DNA of 64,000 nt from JANQOH01 sp965201115. GTDB taxonomy: Bacteria > Pseudomonadota > Alphaproteobacteria > UBA7887. A program made the translations under genes and the position numbers. The notes beneath the pieces were generated by a model. The model made no database searches. It worked only from the letters and a program-made list of their open reading frames with translations, and had not been told where the DNA came from. The stretch is from NCBI GenBank assembly GCA_965201115.1, contig OZ241745.1:2852001-2916000 (forward strand). The letters run 5' to 3'. This document shows positions 26,038-33,768 of this stretch, one piece after another (the stretch's first letter is position 1; each line of letters begins with the position of its first letter).

Positions 26038-27678
26038 TCACTCCTCCTCTCTACGAGTTGCTTGGCCGTGCATCCCACCAAGAGCGTACTCGTGGTCAAA
26101 AAGCCCGGCGTCCTCGACAATTTCATCGTCGTTCGGAAACACCGGATCGGGATTAAGTATCGGGAGCAATGTAGGAATCGGCCAATCCTTCTTTGTGACC
26201 TTATCTTTGGTATCCAATGTATGAAATCGCAGAGCTTGGCGAACAAGAGGATCGATACTTCGGTCATCGGCATATCGTAGGTACTGAGCACCGCCTCTGA
26301 CCCCGTGAGCGGTGGGCGCGGCAAGCAGTTGTATCAGCTCTTCCTCTTGACTTCGCGAAAACCGACCGCGCAACGCGGTGTACTCATCGAAAACCGATTT
26401 CCCCTCATCGTTCTCATAATGGTTCCTGTAAAAAATAAATGCATGTGGAAAGCTTAGCATGCGTAGAAATTCCCGACGGTCCGCACCGTATGCTCGCGCA
26501 AAAAAGGACGGGTTGCCGCTTATAATACCACGGGTCGCCTGCAGCATAATTTGAAATGAACGCAGATAGTATCTATTCCAATTCTTTCCTACGTGGGAGC
26601 GATCCTTGAGCGTCACCGGCTGATATCTCATAGGAAACGACCATATTCGAATGCCAAGATCCTCGTTCAGCTGTATATTCAATCTCATCCTCTCGTACAG
26701 ATCGACCGGCGTATCCATAAAATTGTAAAGCATGTAGTTCGACAGCGAAAAAATACCATTGTCTGCCGCCATACGTACAGATCTTTCGTAAACTTTGCGG
26801 ACACCTATATGATCGAACGCTATTCGCAAGGGGCTTACACATATGGTTGCCATCTCCCTTAAATACATCGGAGACTTCGCCAGAATGCGTGCATCTACTC
26901 CTTGGTTAAAATCCACCCGCCGCTTGGCTCGTCGCCTCCCTTTCCGTTCCATTATTGCACCCGGTACGAATCCCAAGTCGCGAATTTCTGCGATTACTTC
27001 CCGGTAACGCGCCGATGCGGTAACATTATTGTCCATTAGTATCAGATCTTTCTTCGGTCCATGTGTGGAATCTACTCCTTCGACCAGTTGCCGAATCGGA
27101 GGCATGTCACGTTGCGCGCCCTCCAAACGGGGCACACCGCAAAACGCGCATCGTCTTACGCAGCCACGGGAGGCGTATCCGAAGTACGCATCATGCACCG
27201 GATACCGATACTGAAGTTGGTCAAGTATGCCATAGTCAGGAGTGAGTTCTTCTATCGGTCGACCATGGATGTCGTCCGCGCCGAAGTCGCCGTCGGCTGC
27301 TGATAAGCCAAGTGCGTGCGCGGGCGGCCCGTCGAGCAGGCCTCTAACGAATCGAACGCCTGCCCAACGCGGCTCAGCGACGAACGCCTCATGAATCAAT
27401 GACGCAGCAACACCGCCAACGAACACCCGCTCCGGCTGGTTTCCGGCTGCTTCAATGGCGAAGTCGACCGCAGCGGCGGTTCGCCGCCATTCGAAGCTGA
27501 ACAGCGTGGTCACGTAAACACGGTCCCATGCGCGATCAAGCACACGGCGGTCGACGCCCTTTACGAAATTGACGCGATCGCCGCGCCCGCGAACACCGTG
27601 ATACGTGGCTAACTTCATTAATCCGAGCGGAGGATACTTATTCGGGTAGCCAGGTTCGATTAGCAGGATATTCGTCAT
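26038..27678 (-). CDS. Radical SAM enzyme with B12-binding-type N-terminal domain
   Basis: 546 aa. N-terminal region (NILLIEPGYPNKYPPLGLMK, then VFVGGVAASL) has the layout of the cobalamin-binding-like domain of class B radical SAM enzymes; an obvious D-x-H-x-x-G cobalamin motif is not seen. The [4Fe-4S]-binding C-x3-C-x2-C is in SRGCVRRCAFCGVP (Cys 173, 177, 180), followed by LILMDNNVTASARYREVIAE, the usual D-N-N strand. The C-terminal 200 residues are helical with no known domain. It begins two bases after the second ParB gene. In a DNA-processing operon it is the best candidate for chemical modification of a nucleobase or protein (inference). Confidence 0.85.
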   Translation of the reverse strand: MTNILLIEPGYPNKYPPLGLMKLATYHGVRGRGDRVNFVKGVDRRVLDRAWDRVYVTTLFSFEWRRTAAAVDFAIEAAGNQPERVFVGGVAASLIHEAFVAEPRWAGVRFVRGLLDGPPAHALGLSAADGDFGADDIHGRPIEELTPDYGILDQLQYRYPVHDAYFGYASRGCVRRCAFCGVPRLEGAQRDMPPIRQLVEGVDSTHGPKKDLILMDNNVTASARYREVIAEIRDLGFVPGAIMERKGRRRAKRRVDFNQGVDARILAKSPMYLREMATICVSPLRIAFDHIGVRKVYERSVRMAADNGIFSLSNYMLYNFMDTPVDLYERMRLNIQLNEDLGIRIWSFPMRYQPVTLKDRSHVGKNWNRYYLRSFQIMLQATRGIISGNPSFFARAYGADRREFLRMLSFPHAFIFYRNHYENDEGKSVFDEYTALRGRFSRSQEEELIQLLAAPTAHGVRGGAQYLRYADDRSIDPLVRQALRFHTLDTKDKVTKKDWPIPTLLPILNPDPVFPNDDEIVEDAGLFDHEYALGGMHGQATRREEE

Positions 27679-27680
27679 GG

Positions 27681-28667
27681 CTAATTTTCCCCTCTGTCGC
27701 GCATATAATCAAGGATATCGGCTATTAACCGACGGGTCTTTTTCAGCTGCTGCTCGAACGCATTTTGTTCGTTCTGCGGTTGTTTGCCTAACTCTGATTC
27801 TTGTCCGACGTCTTCAAGCCAGACCCGAAATTCGGCAACGCGCTTAGTTAAATTTCCAGCACCTTCGGCTACACGATAGGCTTCGGCGAGACTCTTGTCC
27901 CCAGAAATAAATTGGTTAAGATTTCGTCGATGCCCGTTTAGAATTTCGGGGATTTTTCTCCGTATGTCTTGCGCAGTGGCACCATCGTCTTCGTTTTTGA
28001 TAATCTGGCGGAGGCGATTCTTCAGGTGAGGTGTTCGTTGACACCCCTTCACGATGTCTCTGGTGGTTAACAAGACGTTATAGGCACTCCAATGGCTTCG
28101 GTCATCGTCTCTATTATCTCTCATTTCTTGTATCGTATTGATCAACGTTCTTATTTTTCGTGTACTCAATCCTGTGTATAATTTTAGATTGTCGTGGCTC
28201 ATATGGTGGTCGTGATGGCTCCGATACAGGAAATTGGCCTGTTCATAGCTCTCCCACTTTGCTTGACCGGTGAGATGGCGTTGGGCTAACAATGCGAGCA
28301 GCTCGGCATGTGTTATCTTGTCTTCAATTATTTCGCACCTGACTGTTCGCCATTTATTCGGATCGTCGTTAGCCAATCGTCGCAGCGCCGCCAGTCGACC
28401 GTTACCGTCAACGACGGTCTTGCCGTCATCTTGTTCGATCACGGTCAGCGGTACCTGCACGCCCCCTTGGCGGCGTATATCCGCGACCAACGTCTTGACA
28501 TACCCTTTACGTTCCAAGGTCGCCATCAGGGCCGCCTGCGTTCGCGGCGAACCCAGCGTCTCTTCGTACACGCGCGGATTATCTACCATGAACCGTAGTT
28601 CGGTTATGGGGACGTTTTCCAATCGCATACGTTTGCTTGCGCCGAGAATCGGAAGGTAGCGAGTCAT
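27681..28667 (-). CDS. ParB/sulfiredoxin-fold protein, island copy 2
   Basis: 328 aa. ParB/Srx-like N-domain: FMVDNPRVYEETLG (about 26-39), a VQVPLTVIEQDDG strand, then box II-like VVDGNGRLAALRRL (about 85-98). A helical segment follows with LTGQAKWESYEQANFLYR. The C-terminus is charged and helical. It shares the D-N-P-R-V and H-L-x-G-x-x-x-W-x-x-Y-x-x-A patterns with the first ParB-like protein (30573-31601), so the two are paralogues. The start overlaps the SNF2 stop (ATGA). No parA or parS context, so not a partition ParB; CTP- or NTP-switch or nuclease activity is possible. Confidence 0.82.
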   Translation of the reverse strand: MTRYLPILGASKRMRLENVPITELRFMVDNPRVYEETLGSPRTQAALMATLERKGYVKTLVADIRRQGGVQVPLTVIEQDDGKTVVDGNGRLAALRRLANDDPNKWRTVRCEIIEDKITHAELLALLAQRHLTGQAKWESYEQANFLYRSHHDHHMSHDNLKLYTGLSTRKIRTLINTIQEMRDNRDDDRSHWSAYNVLLTTRDIVKGCQRTPHLKNRLRQIIKNEDDGATAQDIRRKIPEILNGHRRNLNQFISGDKSLAEAYRVAEGAGNLTKRVAEFRVWLEDVGQESELGKQPQNEQNAFEQQLKKTRRLIADILDYMRDRGEN

Positions 28668-30127
28668 GGATGCTCTCCCCGTCGTAGAACGGCGGCCAAC
28701 AGCGCGTCAAGGTCGTCGCCCGCCCGTTCACTGTATTCGGACGCGTCGATATCACGCTGCGCCACCGCCGCTGCTGCCTGCTTTAGCGATAGCAGTTTGT
28801 CGACCCATTCGTCTACCGTGTCAAGTGCGATTAGGTTCACCACGTGGCATCGCCGCGCCTGCGACAGCCGGTGTATGCGGTCTTGGGCCTGTAGATAGTC
28901 GTCGAGGCTAAACCCACGGTCGAAAAAAATGGCTCGGTTCGCGACGGTAAGCGTCAGGCCCTCCTTGGCCGATCCCGGAGTCGCGACCAGCACGCGACAG
29001 TGCGAATCGGTGCAGAAACGTTCTATGGCGCGGAGACGCGTAGTCATGCTTACCCCCCCGTGTACGCCGACAGCCCGGTAGCGAGCCAACGCGCGCAACA
29101 ATATGGTAGCACCCTTCACGAAGGCGGTCCAAACGATCACCTTGTCGCCAGCATCGACTGCGTGGGCGACCAAGCGGCGGAGTACCGGCAGTTTCGCCGG
29201 TTCTTCGACGTAGCCGTCGTCAATCATGGCGGGGTTGGCGGCGCACTGTATCAGGCGGGTTAAGCGCTTCAACACCACCTCAGCGTCGTCGTATTGCGGC
29301 TTGCCGTTACGGATTATCTGGGCGCGTAGTTCGGCGCGATAGAGGTCGTATAGACGTCGCTGTTCCAAAGCTAGATTGACATACTCTGTGATTATTACTT
29401 TGTCAGGCAAAGTAATGCCCGACGATAACTTGGTTTCGCGAACAGTAAATCGGTGAATTCTCTCGAAAATACTTTCCAGATCGCGGGCATAAGCTTCCGC
29501 TGGTTCGTCTGTGCGCAGGTCGTATCGTCGGCGAAACCCAACGTAATCGGCGCCCAAGGCTTTGCCACCGTCAAGAAAGCATATCGGCGCCCATATGTCG
29601 TGCGGCCGATTCGCCACGGGCGTGCCGGTCATGATCAATCGGCGCTTGAACGCGGCTGCTAGTCGCAGAAACGTCTGCGTTAGTACGCTTGCCGGGTTCT
29701 TGATCTTGTGTGCTTCGTCGAGAACCGCCCCTACGCGTCTCGCGCGCAGAAATAATCCGAGTAGAGATTCATTGCGCACAGCCGCCTCATAGTGCATAAT
29801 ATACAGTAATGCCGGCCGATTGACTGCGGATCTATCTGCTGCTCTGTTCGTACCTATTATACGAGGAGTTATCCATACATGCTTATTTACTTCATTTATC
29901 CAATTATTTACTAGACTTTTCTTCGTGACAATAACAACCGAATCCACCGCATCGCTGGCAAGCCAATCGAGGGCAATATCCAGCCCGATTTTTGTTTTCC
30001 CGAGTCCCGGCTCGTGAAATACAGCGCCGTAGGGCAGGGGCGCAAGAGCGCGCGCCGCATCGAGTTGATACGGCAATGCGGTGTGCTTGGCCTCCAGAGA
30101 AGGCGCTCGATTTAGCTTTAGCGCCAC
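28664..30127 (-). CDS. SNF2-family DNA helicase/translocase
   Basis: 487 aa. Superfamily 2 motifs in order: Walker A EPGLGKT (39-45), motif Ia-type VVIVTKKSLVNNW, motif II DEAH (137-140, followed by KIKNP), motif III MTGTP (166-170), and motifs V-VI with GLTLTVANR and QAQDRIHRLSQ (413-423). Only the two RecA-like lobes are present, with no DNA-binding accessory domain, so partners probably give specificity. The start overlaps the nuclease gene end by ten bases and the stop overlaps the second ParB gene by four. Comparable SNF2 motors occur in DISARM and other defence and DNA-modification loci. Confidence 0.93.
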   Translation of the reverse strand: MALKLNRAPSLEAKHTALPYQLDAARALAPLPYGAVFHEPGLGKTKIGLDIALDWLASDAVDSVVIVTKKSLVNNWINEVNKHVWITPRIIGTNRAADRSAVNRPALLYIMHYEAAVRNESLLGLFLRARRVGAVLDEAHKIKNPASVLTQTFLRLAAAFKRRLIMTGTPVANRPHDIWAPICFLDGGKALGADYVGFRRRYDLRTDEPAEAYARDLESIFERIHRFTVRETKLSSGITLPDKVIITEYVNLALEQRRLYDLYRAELRAQIIRNGKPQYDDAEVVLKRLTRLIQCAANPAMIDDGYVEEPAKLPVLRRLVAHAVDAGDKVIVWTAFVKGATILLRALARYRAVGVHGGVSMTTRLRAIERFCTDSHCRVLVATPGSAKEGLTLTVANRAIFFDRGFSLDDYLQAQDRIHRLSQARRCHVVNLIALDTVDEWVDKLLSLKQAAAAVAQRDIDASEYSERAGDDLDALLAAVLRRGEHP

Positions 30128-30576
30128 GACGCCTCGCTGTGGATTGTTGCCCTGCCCACGTCGTCAAGCACGCATACGGGTACGGCGTAGTGCGTTTCGA
30201 GTAGCAGCTTGCGTGCAAGGGAACGCGCCTCGGCAGTAGCACTGCGGGGTACGCATAACACAAAAAGGCCTTGGCATTGCACAAGGCCAAGGTACCCGAC
30301 GAAAGCCCTCGCTTGCGCCACGGCTCTCGCGCTTCGAAGCCCTCGTCGTGTTTTCGCCTCGCCAATAACCCTCGTAGTGACCGGCGAATCCTGAGCTAAC
30401 AGGTCGGGCCGGTATCCACCGATCATGTCGACCCTCGGCGAACCGGGCTGCGTCGGCACGTCGACCAACACGCTGAAACTGTACAACGATACGTATCGCT
30501 GGCGGACCCATTCGGCCATACAACCAACGAGGTCTCGGTGCTGTATGGTTTCGGTCATCGGAAATCCGTCTATCAT
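30118..30576 (-). CDS. Small PD-(D/E)XK-type nuclease-like protein
   Basis: 152 aa. A restriction-endonuclease-like core is visible: RPDLLA (Asp 58), then VIGEAKT (Glu 73, Lys 75), followed by an alpha helix and the LGLVQCQGLFVLCVPRSAT strand region. The spacing P-D-x14-E-x-K fits the PD-(D/E)XK superfamily. The ATG at 30576 overlaps the stop of the first ParB gene (ATGA); an internal ATG at 30558 is possible. Could supply DNA cleavage or end sensing to the SNF2 motor encoded next. Confidence 0.72.
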   Translation of the reverse strand: MIDGFPMTETIQHRDLVGCMAEWVRQRYVSLYSFSVLVDVPTQPGSPRVDMIGGYRPDLLAQDSPVTTRVIGEAKTRRGLRSARAVAQARAFVGYLGLVQCQGLFVLCVPRSATAEARSLARKLLLETHYAVPVCVLDDVGRATIHSEASWR

Positions 30577-31601
30577 CGCGCATTAAAAATGCTGTCCAGC
30601 GCATCGGCAAGATGTTCCAATTCATCCAGAAGGATGGATTGTTCGCTTTCTTGGATCTCGTCGTATACTCTCGGGCTCGTCAATTTCGTTCGAAGATGCC
30701 GAGCGATGCGGTCCAACGGTATGGTTTCCAATCCGGGCTCTGGTCCTTCCCGTTTCTCCAAATGCAGCAACGCCTGTTTGGCTGTGCCGCCATCGCCAAG
30801 AAACAGATGCCGTGCTTCCGAATCGCCCAGAATTGCTGGCAAACTACGTATAGTGCCCAAAGGTTTCAATTTATCTTCATGAATCCATTGCGCAAAATCC
30901 CTTTTTGTGAATCCCGCTTTAGACAACGCCGACTCGATAGCCGGTGTCTGCAATTCGCGAAATCCACTGAATTTCTGAATGTCGAATTCGTCGTCGCTCG
31001 GGATGACGCCCCTGTAATGCGTCTCCATATCCTCGTATGCTTGAACTTGTTTCTGGATATCGGACACATTCCCACCCGCGAAATTGGTGATATCTTTCCA
31101 TTTCATGTGTTGACGTTGGGAAAGGGTATGAAGATAGCGCGCTTTCGCGTAAGGCGACCAAGGCCGAGGTCCGACGAGATGAGCTTGCAAGCGAATGGCA
31201 TCTACTTCACTGGCGGAGGCATTTTCAAACACTATGCATGGTATTCGCAACCAATCGCCTGGCTCGCCGTTCTCATGAAATTTTTTGTATATAGCTAATC
31301 GTGTATTTCCCTCTATACAGATCAGCTGCCCGTCGGCATTTCGCCTTACGATGATTGGGTGTATAATCCCGCCGTGAGCGCGAATCGACGACCTCAGCTT
31401 CCCGTAAGTTGTGCGTTCTGCTTGCGAGCGGTCCGGCGCGTCGTCCACGCCAACGTCGGCACCCTCATTCAACGACAGTATTATACCGTGTTCGGTATCG
31501 AGATGATGCTCCAAGTGCGCAACGCGGGGGTTGTCGCGGTCGATCAGTATATCGTGGATGCAGAGATCCACCGATGTGCTTGTCGTGCTCCGAGAAGCCA
31601 T
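30573..31601 (-). CDS. ParB/sulfiredoxin-fold protein, island copy 1 (first gene of operon)
   Basis: 342 aa from the ATG at 31601, with CAGGAGG five bases upstream; an ATG at 31616 lies before that site and is less likely. Domain: DILIDRDNPRVAHL (18-30), GGIIHPIIVRR (77-87) and CIEGNTRLAIYKK (95-107; GNTR takes the place of the ParB box II). Helical region LVGPRPWSPYAKARYLHTLSQ follows, then a C-terminal half rich in charged helices. Opens the six-gene unit. ParB/Srx-fold proteins are frequent in DNA-modification and phage-conflict loci; specificity unknown. Confidence 0.83.
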   Translation of the reverse strand: MASRSTTSTSVDLCIHDILIDRDNPRVAHLEHHLDTEHGIILSLNEGADVGVDDAPDRSQAERTTYGKLRSSIRAHGGIIHPIIVRRNADGQLICIEGNTRLAIYKKFHENGEPGDWLRIPCIVFENASASEVDAIRLQAHLVGPRPWSPYAKARYLHTLSQRQHMKWKDITNFAGGNVSDIQKQVQAYEDMETHYRGVIPSDDEFDIQKFSGFRELQTPAIESALSKAGFTKRDFAQWIHEDKLKPLGTIRSLPAILGDSEARHLFLGDGGTAKQALLHLEKREGPEPGLETIPLDRIARHLRTKLTSPRVYDEIQESEQSILLDELEHLADALDSIFNAR

Positions 31602-32215
31602 TTCTACCTCCTGCATAATGAGCTACTACGGCCGTCTTTGCGACGCGAACACGGCGGTTGCGCGCGGGGGCCGCCGGTTGTTCGGGGCGCCGAAAGCGCT
31701 GCCCGCTCCAACGACGGTGCAGCGGGAAGGGTATTACCCCCAGCCGCCGCGAACGCCCGTGGCGCATGCCACCGCTGAAACTATCCCGATTCCGGCACCG
31801 TCGCGCCGTCGCATCGAACATATACACGACGTTACCCAAACGATGCGGTCGGAAGCGTAAACGATTGCACATGCCGAGCATTTCACATCGTTCCAGCGGC
31901 CCGGGTTGCCCTTGATGGCGTGGCAGTCCCGCCGAAACGCGAATCGCCCAGCGTTCGGCGGCCCGTCGACGAGGTTCGACCGAAGCGCAGTCAATCCCGA
32001 AGCCCGGCTGTCCAGCGCCAACGACTGCGCCCGCCAGCCCGCACAACTTTGGGCGGCGATTGCGATTCGCGACAGGGCGTCGCATACCCGAATCAGGTTC
32101 GATCATTTCCGATATTCCGGCAATGGCGCTGTGCGACCGCCACAGCATGATCGCACGGTAGCGCCAAAATAGCTTGGCTACAAGTACACTGTATCATGCT
32201 TCGGACCGTCACGCA
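31602..32215. other. Gene-free stretch upstream of the island operon
   Basis: About 600 bases, GC-rich again and thus outside the AT-richer operon. It must hold the operon promoter, but no convincing -35/-10 pair was found. A minus-strand open frame near 31734-32081 has protein-like composition (TALRSNLVDGPPNAGRFAFR; NDVKCSACAIV) but no start or family; possibly a decayed gene. Confidence 0.45.
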
Positions 32216-33679
32216 TTAGCCGGCGGCGGCTTGGGGTTGGGGGCGGGCGAGGGCGGCGGCGCGGGGGGAGAGGTAGGCGCCTTGCGCCAAGAGGGCGCGC
32301 TGGACGGCGCGGGGGGCCAGCGCACGCGGGGTTGCGCCGGATTCGGCGGCGAGGGCGGCCGCCGCGCCGGCGGCCTGGCCGGAAAGCCAGCATTGCGGAA
32401 TCTCGCGCAGGAACGAGTGCGAGCTGGCGTCGCAGGCGATGTGGCGTCCGGCGGCGAGCGCGCCCTCGACGCCCCGGGGCAGCAGCGCGCCATAGGGGAC
32501 CGAGACGCTCGGGAACTTCGGCGACAATGAGGGCGACACGCCGATTTCGTCGTCCCAGACGGTTCCCGCGTCCCATTGCGGGCGCGTCACCATGCGGTCG
32601 GCGGTAATGCGGCGGCTGTGCCGCACGCCGATCTGCGGCGCGCCGAGCATGAGGAAGGCGGCCCCGAAACCCGGCGCATGGGCGCGGTAGAATGCGATAT
32701 GCCGGTCGGCGAGCGCGCGCGAGCGCAGTTCGACTTCGGTCAGGTCTTCCACGTTGACGGCGCTGTAGCCCGACAGCCGCGGCCCCATGAACAGCGCGAC
32801 GTCGTTGCGCCACGAGACGAAGGGTTTTTCGAACGGCCCCGCCGATTCGCGCCCGCGCGCCATGAAATCGGCGAAGCCTTGGCGGTCGCCGCGGCGGAAG
32901 GCGAGCCAGCGCTCCATGTCGACGCCGCCGGCGAGGAAAGCGGTGTTGACGCAATGGTGGATGTCGCCGCGGTCGATGTCGCCGGCGAGGGGCGCGCCGG
33001 CGCGGGCCATGAGGTCCGCGTCGCCGGTCGTATCGACGACGACCTCGGCGAGTATCGCCTGCCGTCCTTCCTTGCTTTCGAAGATTGCGCCGCGGATGCG
33101 GCCGTCCTCGACGATGGGCTCCGCCGCCCAGGCGTGCAGGACCAGCCGCGCGCCGGCCTCGCGCGTCATGTCGAGCGAGGCGGTCTTGAGCGCCTCGGGA
33201 TCGACGGTGGGCGCCCACGTTACGATGCCGTGATAGGCGGAGGTGCGTTCGGCCCAGTAGGCGGCGGTCGCGGCGTCGCGCGATCCCCAGTCGGCGCGCG
33301 GCGGCCCCTGCACGGCGCCGCGGGGCAGGCGATCGAGGATGTCTTCCGCGAAGCCGGCGATGACGCGGCGGCCGCTCCAGTCGGTCATGCGGTCGATCCA
33401 GATGACGAGGCCGCCGGTGGAGAGGCCGCCGAGATGGTTGTAGCGCTCGACGAGGATCGTTTCCGCGCCCAAGCGGGCGGCGGTAACGGCGGCGGCGGTC
33501 CCCGCCGGCCCGCCGCCCACGACGAGCACGCCGGTCTCGGCGAATACGGGGATTTCGCGCGCGGCTTCGGCGATGGTTTTTTCCGGCCGCGCGCGCCGCG
33601 GGGGCGCTACCGCCGCCGCGCCGGCGAATATCTCGATGCCCTGCTGCGCGCCGATCGCGTTGGTGAGATTGTCGCTCAT
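32216..33679 (-). CDS. FAD-dependent oxidoreductase (FAD_oxidored family)
   Basis: 487 aa from the ATG at 33679; an ATG at 33697 is an alternative. The FAD-binding fold starts late, at about residue 50: GVLVVGGGPAGTAAAVTAAR, then ILVERYNHLGGLSTGGLV, typical of the PF12831-type family. Later AEVVVDTTGDADLMARAGAP and a C-terminal AAGRHIACDASSHSFLREIP with CWLSGQAAGAAAALA close the FAD site. The Ala-rich C-terminus looks unstructured. Substrate unknown. Monocistronic between the island and htpG. Confidence 0.85.
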   Translation of the reverse strand: MSDNLTNAIGAQQGIEIFAGAAAVAPPRRARPEKTIAEAAREIPVFAETGVLVVGGGPAGTAAAVTAARLGAETILVERYNHLGGLSTGGLVIWIDRMTDWSGRRVIAGFAEDILDRLPRGAVQGPPRADWGSRDAATAAYWAERTSAYHGIVTWAPTVDPEALKTASLDMTREAGARLVLHAWAAEPIVEDGRIRGAIFESKEGRQAILAEVVVDTTGDADLMARAGAPLAGDIDRGDIHHCVNTAFLAGGVDMERWLAFRRGDRQGFADFMARGRESAGPFEKPFVSWRNDVALFMGPRLSGYSAVNVEDLTEVELRSRALADRHIAFYRAHAPGFGAAFLMLGAPQIGVRHSRRITADRMVTRPQWDAGTVWDDEIGVSPSLSPKFPSVSVPYGALLPRGVEGALAAGRHIACDASSHSFLREIPQCWLSGQAAGAAAALAAESGATPRALAPRAVQRALLAQGAYLSPRAAALARPQPQAAAG

Positions 33680-33768
33680 GTCCGTTCTTTCCCCCATTGC
33701 CGCCCGAAGGCCCGCACCGCGCCGTTATATACGTCTCCGGCCCGCGCGGCGCCGCCGGGAAGGGCGCG

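Noticed and set aside
24498..31601. Assignment of the island to Dpd, Dnd/Ssp, BREX or DISARM
   Set aside because: ParB-like and SNF2 proteins fit such systems in general, but DpdA-type TGT, DndA/C-type sulfur enzymes, PglX/PglZ and DrmA/DrmB were not seen.
27681..31601. Chromosome or plasmid partition locus
   Set aside because: No ParA-type ATPase, no parS-like clusters, and the ParB-like proteins sit among nuclease, helicase and radical SAM genes.
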